Below are positions 33,489 through 42,618 of a stretch of DNA of 64,000 nucleotides, in pieces (the first letter of the stretch is position 1; each line of letters begins with the position of its first letter). Under the pieces are notes generated by a model that was not told the DNA's origin, ran no database searches, and was given only the letters and a program-made list of their open reading frames with translations. Both the position numbers and the translations under genes were made by a program. Origin of the DNA: G963668435 sp963668435 (GTDB lineage Bacteria; Latescibacterota; Latescibacteria; Latescibacterales; Latescibacteraceae); the NCBI GenBank assembly GCA_963668435.2, contig CAXXSC010000001.1, forward strand, positions 828,485-892,484, given 5' to 3'.

Positions 33489-34836
33489 AGCCTGCTGTCC
33501 TGAAAAATATCATGTAGAGTATCATGAGGCTCATGAGCACCACCTTGACATAAGAAAGCTTGAGCGCGCGTTTTAGCCCCGATTCGTAAACGAATTGATA
33601 TATCCATACCGCCAGAATGAAAAGAATGCCCGCGACCGGGAATGTCGGATCGGTCCAGGGGCTCGTGAAAATGCCGCCGAGGATCTCCATGGCTTTTCCG
33701 AAAGTCTCCGCCCGGAAGAAAATCCATGCCAGACAGACAATGTGGAACACCAGTATCTGTTTGATAAATTTGGGGATACGCTCTGCGTAGAAACTTGTCT
33801 GTTCCAGCTCCCTTGTGACAGAGCGCCCGAGAGCGTGGATAGCCCCCCATATGACGAAATTCCATGCCGCGCCATGCCACAAACCGGCGACAAGCATGGT
33901 GAGGATCATGTTGCGGTAGGTCGCGAAGCGTCCTTTCCTGTTGCCGCCCAGCGGGATATAGAGATAATCCTTGAACCATGAAGAAAGGCTGATATGCCAG
34001 CGCTGCCAGAATTCGCCGAGACTCGCCGACAGGTAGGGATTTCTGAAATTGAGCATGAGATCGAATCCGAGCATGCGTGCGCAGCCTCTGGCCATGTCGG
34101 TGTAACCGCTGAAATCGAAATATATCTGCCATGCGAATGCGTAGGTCGCCACAAGCAGTGTCAGGCCGCCAGCCTCCGCCGGTTCGCCGTAAACCCTGTT
34201 GACATAGAGCGCGAGAAAATCGGCGAGCGCAATTTTTTTAAAGAGTCCGACCGCAAAGAGGGAAAGGCCCTCGGTGAACTGGCCGATATTGAGGGACGGC
34301 GCCTCGTTGAATTGGGGAAGCATATTTTTCGCACGTTCGATGGGGCCGGCGAGAATGTAGGGGAAGAACGCGACGAAAGCGGCGAATCTTAGGATATTCC
34401 GTTCCGCCTGCACCGTGCCGCGCCAACAGTCGATAATGTAGCCGGTGGCTATAAATGTGTAAAAAGACAGGCCGATGGGCAGGAGATGTCCCGGTTCGGG
34501 CAGTGTACGGGCCGCACCGGCAAGGCCGAGAAACGCGTTGATGTTCTCAACAGCGAAACCGGCGTACTTGAATACCGCGAGGATAAGCAGATTGTTAGCC
34601 ACCGCGAGGATAAGCCAAAGCTTTTTCCGGGCACTGCTCTCGATTTTCAGTCCGGCAAGAAAGTTGAGGCCCGTGGTCCACATGATCATGGGGATATACA
34701 GTGGATTGAGCCAGCCGTAGAAGAAATAGGATGCAAAAAGGAGCCACACCTGCCAGAATTTCGTGCGCCGGAGGGCGAGAAAAACAAGGGCAGTGGTTAT
34801 GAAAAATATTGAAAACAGCCAGGAGTTGAAGGGCAT
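33460..34836 (-). CDS. MBOAT-family O-acyltransferase (AlgI-like)
   Basis: Polytopic inner-membrane acyltransferase, 458 residues with about 10-12 hydrophobic segments. AlgI-type signatures are intact: FFPYILAGPIERAKNMLPQF, YFDFSGYTDMARGCARMLG, NFRNPYLSASLGEFWQRWHIS (quoted in parts; His281), SLSSWFKDYLYIPLGGNRKG, and the catalytic His321 in VAGLWHGAAWNFVIWG. It transfers acetyl groups from a cytoplasmic donor to an exported glycan with the help of the SGNH protein that overlaps its 3' end. No alginate synthesis genes are nearby, so the polymer is unknown. No terminator separates the pair. Confidence 0.9.
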   Translation of the reverse strand: MPFNSWLFSIFFITTALVFLALRRTKFWQVWLLFASYFFYGWLNPLYIPMIMWTTGLNFLAGLKIESSARKKLWLILAVANNLLILAVFKYAGFAVENINAFLGLAGAARTLPEPGHLLPIGLSFYTFIATGYIIDCWRGTVQAERNILRFAAFVAFFPYILAGPIERAKNMLPQFNEAPSLNIGQFTEGLSLFAVGLFKKIALADFLALYVNRVYGEPAEAGGLTLLVATYAFAWQIYFDFSGYTDMARGCARMLGFDLMLNFRNPYLSASLGEFWQRWHISLSSWFKDYLYIPLGGNRKGRFATYRNMILTMLVAGLWHGAAWNFVIWGAIHALGRSVTRELEQTSFYAERIPKFIKQILVFHIVCLAWIFFRAETFGKAMEILGGIFTSPWTDPTFPVAGILFILAVWIYQFVYESGLKRALKLSYVKVVLMSLMILYMIFFRTAGYEIFLYFRF

Positions 34837-34977
34837 GTGTTATTATGCTTTATATGTTTTGTATATTGGTTGTGCCGAATAATCTCATTATTAAAAATAG
34901 AGATACGAAGTGCCGGACGCGAAGTCAACAATAATTCGCGGAAAAATAGAGTTTTGCACCATTTAATCAATAGAATT

Positions 34978-34997
34978 CCCCGGAGTTCGCTCCGAGG
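34978..34997 (-). other. Hairpin with tetraloop downstream of the GH114-like gene
   Basis: CCCCGGAG-TTCG-CTCCGAGG, an 8-bp stem with one mismatch and a four-base loop (CGAA on the leftward transcript). It lies 40 bp after the leftward GH114-like gene. It may end or protect that mRNA; there is no T-run, so it is not a standard terminator. Confidence 0.4.
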
Positions 34998-35037
34998 TGG
35001 TTCATTATATAACTTGCGGGACAGCAGGCGCGGATTC

Positions 35038-36060
35038 TCAGTTCTGGTCCTCAAAATACTCGAAAGCATCGATAATATCGAGATACACCCCGTCAAAACC
35101 GGCATCAATGATTTTATCCACATAGGATGTGCCGCTCCCGAAAATAATATCCTTCCAGTTTTCATCCCAGTAACGGACTTTGTAGTTGCCCTGCCAGTAG
35201 GGATTTTCTCCCGCAAGCCAGGATGGTGGTGATTTTTTCCAGCTTTCCTGCCAGTAATACCGGTAGTCCTCGGCCTCGCCGATACTCATGTAGGCGATGA
35301 CAAGGCGGGATCCGCCATTCGCTTTTTTTGCAAGCTCGGCCAGATCGCTTTTTGACAGAGCCTCTGATCCATCGAAAAACAGATCGATTATAAAAACATC
35401 GTAATTAGTTTTGCCGAGTGTCTCGATAAAATCGTTTTTAGAGTCAAACGAGTCTGTGTTCAAGAGGTACAGGAAGTTTTTTGCATCGGAGAGTGTTACT
35501 ATGTTGTCTGCATTTTCGCCGTATGGTGCGGCGGGATAGTCGGGAATCGTATCCAGTTCACGGCTGTTCGCGGCAAAAGAAATATACGATGCCGAGTTGT
35601 TCCGTTGATAGGATTGATCGATATATGAGCGTGTCCAGCAGTAATCCGTGACCAGCGCCTCCACATCGTTCTTTTCGGCAATATCCATGAATGCCGCCAT
35701 TTCGGCGCGATCACTATCGGCGGTCGGCTTGTTGTCATCGTCATAGCCATAATTGAGATCTTCCCGCCCCACGGCATCGATAGCAGCGATATATGCTGTT
35801 GCCGGATTGCCGTCTCTGCTGCCATTAACGGTCAACAGGTCGTGGCCGTTCTGGGGAATGATCTGAAAAGAGGGATTTTGGGCCTTGCAGTAGGTGCTTA
35901 TTTCCTGGACGAATTCCCGCATTTCATTGCGATACTGTGTGTTCTCGGGAGTGCCGTCGTCGTCATTGTCGTCCGTGCCGTTATCGCCGCAACAGACAGA
36001 CAGCAGGCAGATAACTGTCACCATGAATATGGAGCTTAAAGACTTGCGCAGGTTTGTCAT
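35038..36060 (-). CDS. GH114-like (endo-alpha-1,4-polygalactosaminidase family) lipoprotein
   Basis: 340 residues; lipoprotein signal with VICLLSVCC (Cys near 24) then an acidic linker (CGDNGTDDNDDDG). The rest is a TIM-barrel of the GH114/TM1410 type: VFIIDLFFDGSEALSKSDL, RLVIAYMSIGEAEDYRYYW, PSWLAGENPYWQGNYKVRYWD, SYVDKIIDAGFDGVYLDIID. These blocks, with the Glu in SIGEAED and Asp in GVYLDIID, are hallmark positions. Older annotation calls such proteins cysteinyl-tRNA synthetase-related, which is wrong. The likely role is cleavage of galactosamine-containing exopolysaccharide. Last gene of the leftward sugar operon, 40 bp after the second AGE gene. Confidence 0.75.
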   Translation of the reverse strand: MTNLRKSLSSIFMVTVICLLSVCCGDNGTDDNDDDGTPENTQYRNEMREFVQEISTYCKAQNPSFQIIPQNGHDLLTVNGSRDGNPATAYIAAIDAVGREDLNYGYDDDNKPTADSDRAEMAAFMDIAEKNDVEALVTDYCWTRSYIDQSYQRNNSASYISFAANSRELDTIPDYPAAPYGENADNIVTLSDAKNFLYLLNTDSFDSKNDFIETLGKTNYDVFIIDLFFDGSEALSKSDLAELAKKANGGSRLVIAYMSIGEAEDYRYYWQESWKKSPPSWLAGENPYWQGNYKVRYWDENWKDIIFGSGTSYVDKIIDAGFDGVYLDIIDAFEYFEDQN

Positions 36061-36100
36061 TTTGCCTGTTTCCCTCCATATTTTGTCGAATCCAGTTAAC

Positions 36101-37486
36101 TCAAGTGCTGTTTTGGGCGAGCATATTTGTCAACTTGACCGTGTTCAGGATCAAATGGCGCGGCTGGTGGAAATTACCGATCCGTTTGGATCGCTCGAAA
36201 TCGAATGTGCCTTTGCGTTCGCTGCTGTTCATCCAGAGCGGTTGACCGTGCCGGGCAAGATGAAATGTCCCGGTTTCGTAGCTGTGAATCTTCGTGAACC
36301 AGTCATGTGCCCATTGCTTGTCCAGACGGTCGATGATCATGAGGAGGCCGACGAGCGGTTCCACCTGGGCGTAATGTGCCTTGCCGAGATTCCAGCGGTT
36401 TTCCTCGATGTTTGTGCAGACATTGAGCATACCGCCATAGATATCGTCCCAAGCGACCTCGATATGCTTGCGGAAACGCCCTGCGGCTGTGTTGAACTGA
36501 TCGTTGTTGTCGATGCGTTCCGCGGCGGCGAGGACATGCCAGAGCGCCTGTATCGAGTTGCCGAAATTTACAACGTTGCCGAAACCGTTTGCCGGGCGTG
36601 TGTAGTCATGATCGAGAATTTCGTGGACAAGGCCGGTTTTCGGATTGTAGAATTTGTTCATGATCGTGTCGAGGCACTGGGTTACGATCATGAGCAGGTC
36701 CATGTCCGATTTCTGCTTGAGCATCTGTGTCGCGACCCACAGAAAAAGCATCCAGTCGTCCAGCACTCTTTTGCCGGCATATTTCGGTGCCTCTTTCCCG
36801 ATATAGCCGCGTCCGCTCTCGGGATTGTAATCCTCGCGGTCATACACGGCGAGGCATTTGATCAGCTGCTTTTTCGCCATCTGCCAGTAGCTCATGTCAC
36901 CGGTTGCCCTTGCGTATTCCTGGATGCCGTCCGCGATGTACAGATCGGCATTGACCGTTGCTGATGGCGCACTCGCGGGTTTGCCATTGCGATGAAAGCG
37001 CCCCGGCCACATGCCGAGACCTTTCGGCCTGTTTTTCATCAGGAAATCGAAGGATTTTTTTGCCATATCGAGGAAATACTCCCTGTCCTCGAATATTGTG
37101 TCCGCGATCTTGCCAGCACTTACATCCGGGCAGAATTCACGCATGAAAGTAGCATCCGGCTCTATGGCATCGAAATTGTTATAGAGGCTCGAATATATCC
37201 ACAGCCCGCGTCCCTCGTAACCGGCACGTTTCTCGCTGGTGATATTGCTGCCGTCCGGACGCGTGTTGCACATGAAACCGCCGTACTCATGATCGATGAC
37301 ATGATTGTGCATGAACGGCAGCCATGAGCAGGCCAGATGCTGCCTGTACTTGAGAAGCATATCCTCAATGCTGGAATTGCCGATGGAAGCGGTGCGTTTG
37401 ACTTCTTTTTCACCGTTTCCCCCGCAGGATAGAGGCACGGAAGCGCCGAGGGCGGCTGTTCCCGCCATGAAAGAGCGACGCCTCAT
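36101..37486 (-). CDS. Tat-exported AGE-family protein, catalytic His replaced
   Basis: N-acylglucosamine 2-epimerase (AGE)-fold (alpha/alpha)6-barrel protein, 461 residues. Tat motif MRRRSFMAGTAALGA and lipobox-like VPLSCGG. AGE blocks: IDHEYGGFMCNTRPDG (65-80), LFLWVATQMLKQK, LVHEILDHDY (287-296), NFGNSIQALWHVL (308-319), VAWDDIYGGM, and GNFHQPRHLILN (438-449). In AGE enzymes the block at 308-319 has a catalytic His (GHxxE); here it is Asn310 and the Glu is Gln313, while His440 is kept. Activity may differ from the paralogue just upstream, whose last 4 bp it overlaps. Confidence 0.8.
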   Translation of the reverse strand: MRRRSFMAGTAALGASVPLSCGGNGEKEVKRTASIGNSSIEDMLLKYRQHLACSWLPFMHNHVIDHEYGGFMCNTRPDGSNITSEKRAGYEGRGLWIYSSLYNNFDAIEPDATFMREFCPDVSAGKIADTIFEDREYFLDMAKKSFDFLMKNRPKGLGMWPGRFHRNGKPASAPSATVNADLYIADGIQEYARATGDMSYWQMAKKQLIKCLAVYDREDYNPESGRGYIGKEAPKYAGKRVLDDWMLFLWVATQMLKQKSDMDLLMIVTQCLDTIMNKFYNPKTGLVHEILDHDYTRPANGFGNVVNFGNSIQALWHVLAAAERIDNNDQFNTAAGRFRKHIEVAWDDIYGGMLNVCTNIEENRWNLGKAHYAQVEPLVGLLMIIDRLDKQWAHDWFTKIHSYETGTFHLARHGQPLWMNSSERKGTFDFERSKRIGNFHQPRHLILNTVKLTNMLAQNST

Positions 37487-38811
37487 GAAATACTCCTGTT
37501 CGCGCTGAACACGTCTGAAACAATGCCGCCCCGCTCGATCATGCGTTCGAGGCAGAGGTAGTTGAGCATGAGGTGGCGCGGATGGTGGTAGACATCCTTG
37601 CGTGTCGATTTCGGGTTAAATGTGGCTTTCCTGTCGACTGTCGCTTTCCAGAGATGGTAGCCGTGGGGTGCGAGCAGGAAATTCTCGCGTATCCAGGTGT
37701 TCTGACGGTCGAACCAGTCTTTCGCCCATTCGGCGTTCGTGTGTTCGATCACCGGGAGCGAGCCCATGAGCACGAATACCTGCGCCCAGTGGATTTTCTG
37801 CAGCTGCCAGACATTCTCGTCAACATTACGGCAATCATTGAACACACCGCCATAGACATCGTCCCAGCTCACCTCGACGTGACGGCGGAAACGCTCGGCG
37901 GCAAGGTCGAACAAGGCTTTGTCCTTGATTCTGAGCGCTTCGTACATGATCATCCACAGCGCCTCTGTCGCATGGCCGCATCCGGCGAGCTCAGAGTATT
38001 TCGGATCGTCTGAAATTGTGAGATCGTGATCGATGACATTGTTCATGAGGTCGAATTTGGGATTGACATGATGGTTCATGATGGCATCGACACAGAACGC
38101 GGTTCGTTCTTCGAGCTCGTCATCGGGCTCCACCGGCAGCATATTCGTACCGAACCACATGAACAGCATCCAGTACCAGAGGTTTTTCGCACCGGGATAG
38201 GGTGAGGCGCCATCCTGGAAATCCGGGCTCGTATAATGCCGCCAGCACTTGCGCATGACATCCTTTGCCAGTTTCATAGAATTGGGATCGCCGGTTGCCT
38301 TGGCATATTCTGCGAGGCCCTCGGCAATGTAGCAGTCACCGGCCAGTCCGCCTTTGGGATTGAGTACCGCGCCTTCCTTCGAAAGCATTTGGGGCCAGTA
38401 ATCCTCGCCCGAGGGCGTGTGACGTCTGAGCAGGTGGACAGCTTTCGCGGCCACGTCGAGATATTTCTGTTCTTTGGCGATATTGTTGTAGAGATAGGCG
38501 TAGCACCATGCCCCGCGGCCGAGGTACCATGTCCCTTTTTCCTCGGTATTGAGTGTGCCGTCATGCTGGGCGTTGCACATGAAACCGCCGATTTCGTGAT
38601 CGATGATATATTTATCGAAAAACTCGAGAAAATCGTCGAAAAGGTCGAAACGGTACTGGTCCATGAGCTGCTGAAGCGTTTTCGAGCCGATAGAGCCGAT
38701 GAGCATGCTTTCATCGACATTTCCGGTGCTGTCCTGTCCGCCGCATCCTGACCCTGAAGCTATCAGCGCGCCAGCGGCAAGGGAGCTGCCGAGAAAAGAA
38801 CGCCGTTTCAT
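37483..38811 (-). CDS. Tat-exported AGE-family sugar epimerase
   Basis: AGE-fold sugar 2-epimerase/isomerase, 442 residues. Tat motif MKRRSFLGSSLAAGA plus a lipobox-like SGSGCGG. Family blocks: IDHEIGGFMCNAQHDG, LGRGAWCYAYLYNN, ELAGCGHATEALWMIM with the catalytic-type His280 and Glu283, VSWDDVYGGVF, and VYHHPRHLMLNYL with His409. Both histidines known to be needed in AGE enzymes are in place. AGE family members interconvert GlcNAc/ManNAc, glucose/mannose or cellobiose-type sugars; the substrate here is unknown. Export to the periplasm is unusual, since AGE enzymes are normally cytoplasmic. Followed by its paralogue with ATGA overlap. Confidence 0.85.
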   Translation of the reverse strand: MKRRSFLGSSLAAGALIASGSGCGGQDSTGNVDESMLIGSIGSKTLQQLMDQYRFDLFDDFLEFFDKYIIDHEIGGFMCNAQHDGTLNTEEKGTWYLGRGAWCYAYLYNNIAKEQKYLDVAAKAVHLLRRHTPSGEDYWPQMLSKEGAVLNPKGGLAGDCYIAEGLAEYAKATGDPNSMKLAKDVMRKCWRHYTSPDFQDGASPYPGAKNLWYWMLFMWFGTNMLPVEPDDELEERTAFCVDAIMNHHVNPKFDLMNNVIDHDLTISDDPKYSELAGCGHATEALWMIMYEALRIKDKALFDLAAERFRRHVEVSWDDVYGGVFNDCRNVDENVWQLQKIHWAQVFVLMGSLPVIEHTNAEWAKDWFDRQNTWIRENFLLAPHGYHLWKATVDRKATFNPKSTRKDVYHHPRHLMLNYLCLERMIERGGIVSDVFSANRSIS

Positions 38812-38946
38812 AACTGCCTCCGTCTGTCACGATTTACCGTTTCGTATGTTTCTTTATTATAAACAATATCGATGAGCAGCAAAGCTCTTTTTACGGTTGT
38901 GAGAGCTCCGCGACCTGTTACGGTTGACGACATTCATTGCCGCTGT

Positions 38947-40281
38947 CTACAGGACCACGAGCGACAGGATGAAAATACAGGCCATTGCCGCGAGCCCCTG
39001 AATAAGTGTCGCCAGCGAGTGGGTGCGGTAGGCGGTCGATGTATCCAGCCCGGAAAACTGGCTGACCACCCAGAAATAGCTGTCGTTGGCATGGGACATG
39101 ATCATCGCCCCCGCGCCGATGGAGATGACCGCAAGCGCCTTCCCTGTCTCGGAAGCCAGACCGAGTTCGGCGAGCATGGGGCTGATCAGTGCCGAGGTCG
39201 TGATCAGCGCAACTGTGGAAGATCCCTGTGCTGTTTTGAGCGCGGCGGCGATGATAAACGGCAGGAATATGCCGAGACGGTATTCCGCAAGCGCCTGGCT
39301 CAGGAATGTGCCGATCTCGGTTGCCTTGAGAATGGCGCCGAATGCTCCGCCCGCGCCGGTGATCATGACGATTGCGGCCGCATTTGCGAGACCCTCGCCG
39401 ACCCAGCCGTTCAGATATTCCCCACTCATTTTCGGGATGAGGAAAAACGAGCAGAACACGCCGATCAGCAGTGCTACTGTCGGGTCGCCGAAAAAGTCAA
39501 AGAACAGTTTTACGCCGCCTGTTCCGAACGGCTGGCCGGGAAAATCGGCGACTGACTTGAGCGTTATCAGTACGATGGGAAGCAGTATCGGCGTGAACGA
39601 TGCGAGAACACCGGGAAGGCTGCCGATGTCATCTGTTCCATCAAGGTTTATCTCGGCGCTGACATTGTATTGGGAGCAGAAACGTGTGGCCCACAAGTAT
39701 CCGGTAAGCACTGCCGGAACAGAGATAAGCAGGCCGAAAAGGATGACAAGGCCGATATCGGCGCCGATATTGCCCGCGGCGGCGATAGGTCCGGGGGTAG
39801 GCGGCACGAACGTGTGGGTGGCGTAGAGGCCCGAAGAGAGTGCCACCGCCATTGTCGCCATCGAGACGCCCGATTTTTTCGCCAGCGTCTTGTTGAGCGA
39901 GGAGAGGATCACGAAACCGCTGTCACAGAACACCGATATCGATACGACCGCGCCGGTGACCGACATTGCCAGCGCCGAACGTGTTTTGCCGATGATGCCG
40001 AGCACGGTGTTCGCCATTGTCAGTGTGGCGTGTGATTTTTCAAGCACTGTGCCGATGATTGTACCCGCGATAATGACGATGCCGATATAGCCGAGTATGC
40101 CGCCGAAACCGCCGGTAATGGTCTTGATCACGGACAGCGGTTCCATTCCCGAGGCGAGCCCGACACCGAACGCGGCGGCGAGCAAAACGAGAAAGGCGTT
40201 CAGTTTCACTTTCGAGGTCATTACAATGATGAATGCAATGGCCGCGATCAGTATGACAAGCAGCATCGGTCCTTGAACCAT
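38947..40281 (-). CDS. GntP-family gluconate/sugar-acid:H+ symporter
   Basis: Inner-membrane permease, 444 residues with about 12-14 hydrophobic segments. GntP signatures: GGFGGILGYIGIVIIAGTII, VVSISVFCDSGFVILSSLNK, ATHTFVPPTPGPIAAAGNIG, AAALKTAQGSSTVALITTSA, MIMSHANDSYFWVVSQFSG. It imports gluconate or a related aldonic/uronic acid with protons. It starts 27 bp after the GH95 fucosidase and precedes the two AGE genes by 135 bp, which suggests that the operon feeds a sugar acid into the cell. Confidence 0.9.
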   Translation of the reverse strand: MVQGPMLLVILIAAIAFIIVMTSKVKLNAFLVLLAAAFGVGLASGMEPLSVIKTITGGFGGILGYIGIVIIAGTIIGTVLEKSHATLTMANTVLGIIGKTRSALAMSVTGAVVSISVFCDSGFVILSSLNKTLAKKSGVSMATMAVALSSGLYATHTFVPPTPGPIAAAGNIGADIGLVILFGLLISVPAVLTGYLWATRFCSQYNVSAEINLDGTDDIGSLPGVLASFTPILLPIVLITLKSVADFPGQPFGTGGVKLFFDFFGDPTVALLIGVFCSFFLIPKMSGEYLNGWVGEGLANAAAIVMITGAGGAFGAILKATEIGTFLSQALAEYRLGIFLPFIIAAALKTAQGSSTVALITTSALISPMLAELGLASETGKALAVISIGAGAMIMSHANDSYFWVVSQFSGLDTSTAYRTHSLATLIQGLAAMACIFILSLVVL

Positions 40282-40308
40282 TGTCGCTCTCCTTATTAGT
40301 CGGTCCGG

Positions 40309-42618
40309 TCAAATTCTGTCGAGATCGCCGTTGAAAGTGTAGCTGACTCCGGCCTCTGTTGCCATTTCACGGTATTTGAACGTGTTCCTGATTTTCAGCG
40401 GATTGCCGAGCTCGGAACGGATAACCGCTTTCAGGAGGCGGCCGTGTTCCCATGTCATATCGACCTCGAATCCACCGCGGGCCTTGAGCCCGGTGATCGA
40501 TCCGCTGTCCCATGCGTCAGGCAGGGCGGGGAGGAGGTCAACCTCACCGGCGTGTGACTGTAAAAGCATTTCCGCGATTCCTGCGCAGCCCCCGAAATTG
40601 CCGTCGATCTGGAACGGCGGGTGTGTATCGAACATGTTCGGGAGTGTGGATTTGGCGATCAATGCGCTAATATTCTCATGTGCCTTGTTGCCGTCCTTGA
40701 GGCGGGCGAAGAAATTGACGATCCAAGCCCTGCTCCAGCCGGTGTGACCGCCGCCGTGCGCCAGACGGTAGTCGATGGATTTCCGCACTGCCTGCATGTA
40801 GTCCGGTGTTTTCTGCCAGGTGAACTGAGAGCCCGGATGCATGGCGTAGAGGTGTGACATGTGTCGGTGCCCGGGTTCTGCCTCCTGGAACTCCTCGACC
40901 CACTCCATGACGCGGCCGTCCTTGCCGATTGTCACAGGCGCGAGACGTTCGCGGTAATCAATAAGTTTTTTTCTGAACTTGCTGTCGGTGTCGAGGATAC
41001 GGGTTGTTTCGATGCAGTTGGTGAAGAGATCATAGATTATCTCCTGATCCATGGCCGGGCCCATGTTGACAACCGCGCGATTGCCCCGTTTCGTGAGGAA
41101 CGTATTTTCGGGCGAGATCGAGGGGCCGCTGACAAGCTTGCCCGTTTTCGGGTGCTTCACGAGGAAGTCGAGACAGAACTCGGCGGCCTCTTTCATGACC
41201 GGGTAGTGTTCAGCGAGAAAATCACGGTCGCCGGTGTAAAGGTAATGTTCCCAGATGTGACGGCAGCTCCACGCGGGGCCCATCGGCCACATACCGTAGA
41301 CAGGCATGCCGAACAAGGCTGTGTTATGCCAGACATCGGTGGTATGGTGAGCCGTGAAACCCTTGCAGCCGTAGGTGGTTTTTGCCGTAATACGGCCTTT
41401 TTCGCGGAGACGGCCTATGAATTCGAGGAACGGCAGATGGCACTCACTCAGGTTGGTCACCTCCGACGGCCAGTAGTTCATCTGGATGTTGATGTTGATA
41501 TGGTAATCCGAATTCCAGGGTGGAATAAGGCTGTCAGTCCATATGCCCTGGAGGTTGGCGGGAAGGCTTCCGGGCCGCGAACTGCTGATCAGGAGGTAGC
41601 GGCCGAACTGGAAATACAGCGCAATCAGCGAGGGATCTTCACAACCAAGACTCATGGCGTCGATGCGTTCGTCCGTGGCAAAATAGGATGCGTTCGTTGC
41701 GCCGAGATCGAGCGATACTCGGGTGAACAGCGAACGGTAATCGCTGATATGACGTGTCCTTAGCGCCTCGAATTTCCGTGATGAGGCGGCCGACATGGCG
41801 GACGATGCCAGTTCATGCGGATCGCCGCCCCTGTAATCGCTGGAGGCCGTTATCAGGATTGTGGCGTTGTCAGCGTTTCTGACCACGATTGTACCATTAT
41901 CCTCACCGACAGAACCGCTCTCGGTGATGACTTTCACTCGTGCCTCGAAACGGACACCTTTTCCGCCGCCGACATGCTCGTTCATCACGATCTCGTTGCC
42001 GGAAACCTCAATGTTTGCGCCATCACCGGGCCGTGAGAGCGCGGCTTTGAACGAAACAGAGCCTTTTTTGTCAGCGAAGAGTCGGACAACAAGCACCTTG
42101 TCGGGGTAGGACGAAAAGACCTCGCGGGTGTATTTGACTCCGCCAACGTTATAACGTGTTTTCGCCAGCGCCGTTTCGAGATCGAGTTCACGCCGGTAGT
42201 CGCTGTACTGCTCGTGGCCTTCGAATGTGAGACTGAGATCACCGAGTGTCTGATAGGTGTTGGTGCCCGAGGGAAGACGCTCGTTCATGAGGTTTTCGGC
42301 AATGAGTTTCTCCGCTTCCTCGTATTCGCCCGCGAACAGGAGTTTCCGCACTTTCGGAATGATTTTGGAGCCGTCCTTGTCGACGTAACTGCCGCCTTCG
42401 GTCCAGATAGTCTCCTCGTTGAGCTGGATGCGTTCTTCCGCAACAGACCCGAACACCATGGCTCCGAGACTGCCGTTGCCGACCGGAAGCGCCTCGGTCC
42501 AGCGCCCGGCTGGCTGCTTATACCAGAGCTTCAGGGCATCGCTGTCAGATGCCGGGGCCACTGATGTCATGGTAGAAAGAAGAAACGCCATCAGCAGCAG
42601 CGTGATCACTCGTTTCAT
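40309..42618 (-). CDS. Exported GH95 alpha-L-fucosidase-like glycoside hydrolase
   Basis: Inverting glycoside hydrolase of family 95 (alpha-1,2-L-fucosidase or alpha-L-galactosidase), 769 residues, typical length. Sec signal MKRVITLLLMAFLLSTMTSVAPAS. N-terminal beta-sandwich: LWYKQPAGRWTEALPVGNGS, RIQLNEETIWTEG. Catalytic (alpha/alpha)6 barrel: IWTDSLIPPWNSDYHININI and MNYWPSEVTNLSECH hold the two Asn residues that activate water; SGPSISPENTF has the general-acid Glu position; HTGWSRAWIVNFFARL and the HPPFQIDGNFGG block with Asp follow. First gene of the leftward operon GH95-GntP-AGE-AGE-GH114. Likely releases fucose or galactose from host or algal glycans. Confidence 0.93.
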   Translation of the reverse strand: MKRVITLLLMAFLLSTMTSVAPASDSDALKLWYKQPAGRWTEALPVGNGSLGAMVFGSVAEERIQLNEETIWTEGGSYVDKDGSKIIPKVRKLLFAGEYEEAEKLIAENLMNERLPSGTNTYQTLGDLSLTFEGHEQYSDYRRELDLETALAKTRYNVGGVKYTREVFSSYPDKVLVVRLFADKKGSVSFKAALSRPGDGANIEVSGNEIVMNEHVGGGKGVRFEARVKVITESGSVGEDNGTIVVRNADNATILITASSDYRGGDPHELASSAMSAASSRKFEALRTRHISDYRSLFTRVSLDLGATNASYFATDERIDAMSLGCEDPSLIALYFQFGRYLLISSSRPGSLPANLQGIWTDSLIPPWNSDYHININIQMNYWPSEVTNLSECHLPFLEFIGRLREKGRITAKTTYGCKGFTAHHTTDVWHNTALFGMPVYGMWPMGPAWSCRHIWEHYLYTGDRDFLAEHYPVMKEAAEFCLDFLVKHPKTGKLVSGPSISPENTFLTKRGNRAVVNMGPAMDQEIIYDLFTNCIETTRILDTDSKFRKKLIDYRERLAPVTIGKDGRVMEWVEEFQEAEPGHRHMSHLYAMHPGSQFTWQKTPDYMQAVRKSIDYRLAHGGGHTGWSRAWIVNFFARLKDGNKAHENISALIAKSTLPNMFDTHPPFQIDGNFGGCAGIAEMLLQSHAGEVDLLPALPDAWDSGSITGLKARGGFEVDMTWEHGRLLKAVIRSELGNPLKIRNTFKYREMATEAGVSYTFNGDLDRI

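Noticed and set aside
35038..36060. Possible cysteinyl-tRNA synthetase-related protein
   Set aside because: This label is an old misannotation of the GH114/TM1410 family; there is no HIGH or KMSKS motif, and the protein is a lipoprotein with a TIM-barrel pattern.
35894..36964. 356-codon rightward frame
   Set aside because: Antisense to the GH114-like and AGE genes, which carry recognisable motifs; its composition (Val/Cys/His-rich) is typical of a reverse-frame artefact.
40861..41763. 300-codon rightward frame
   Set aside because: Antisense to the GH95 fucosidase catalytic domain.
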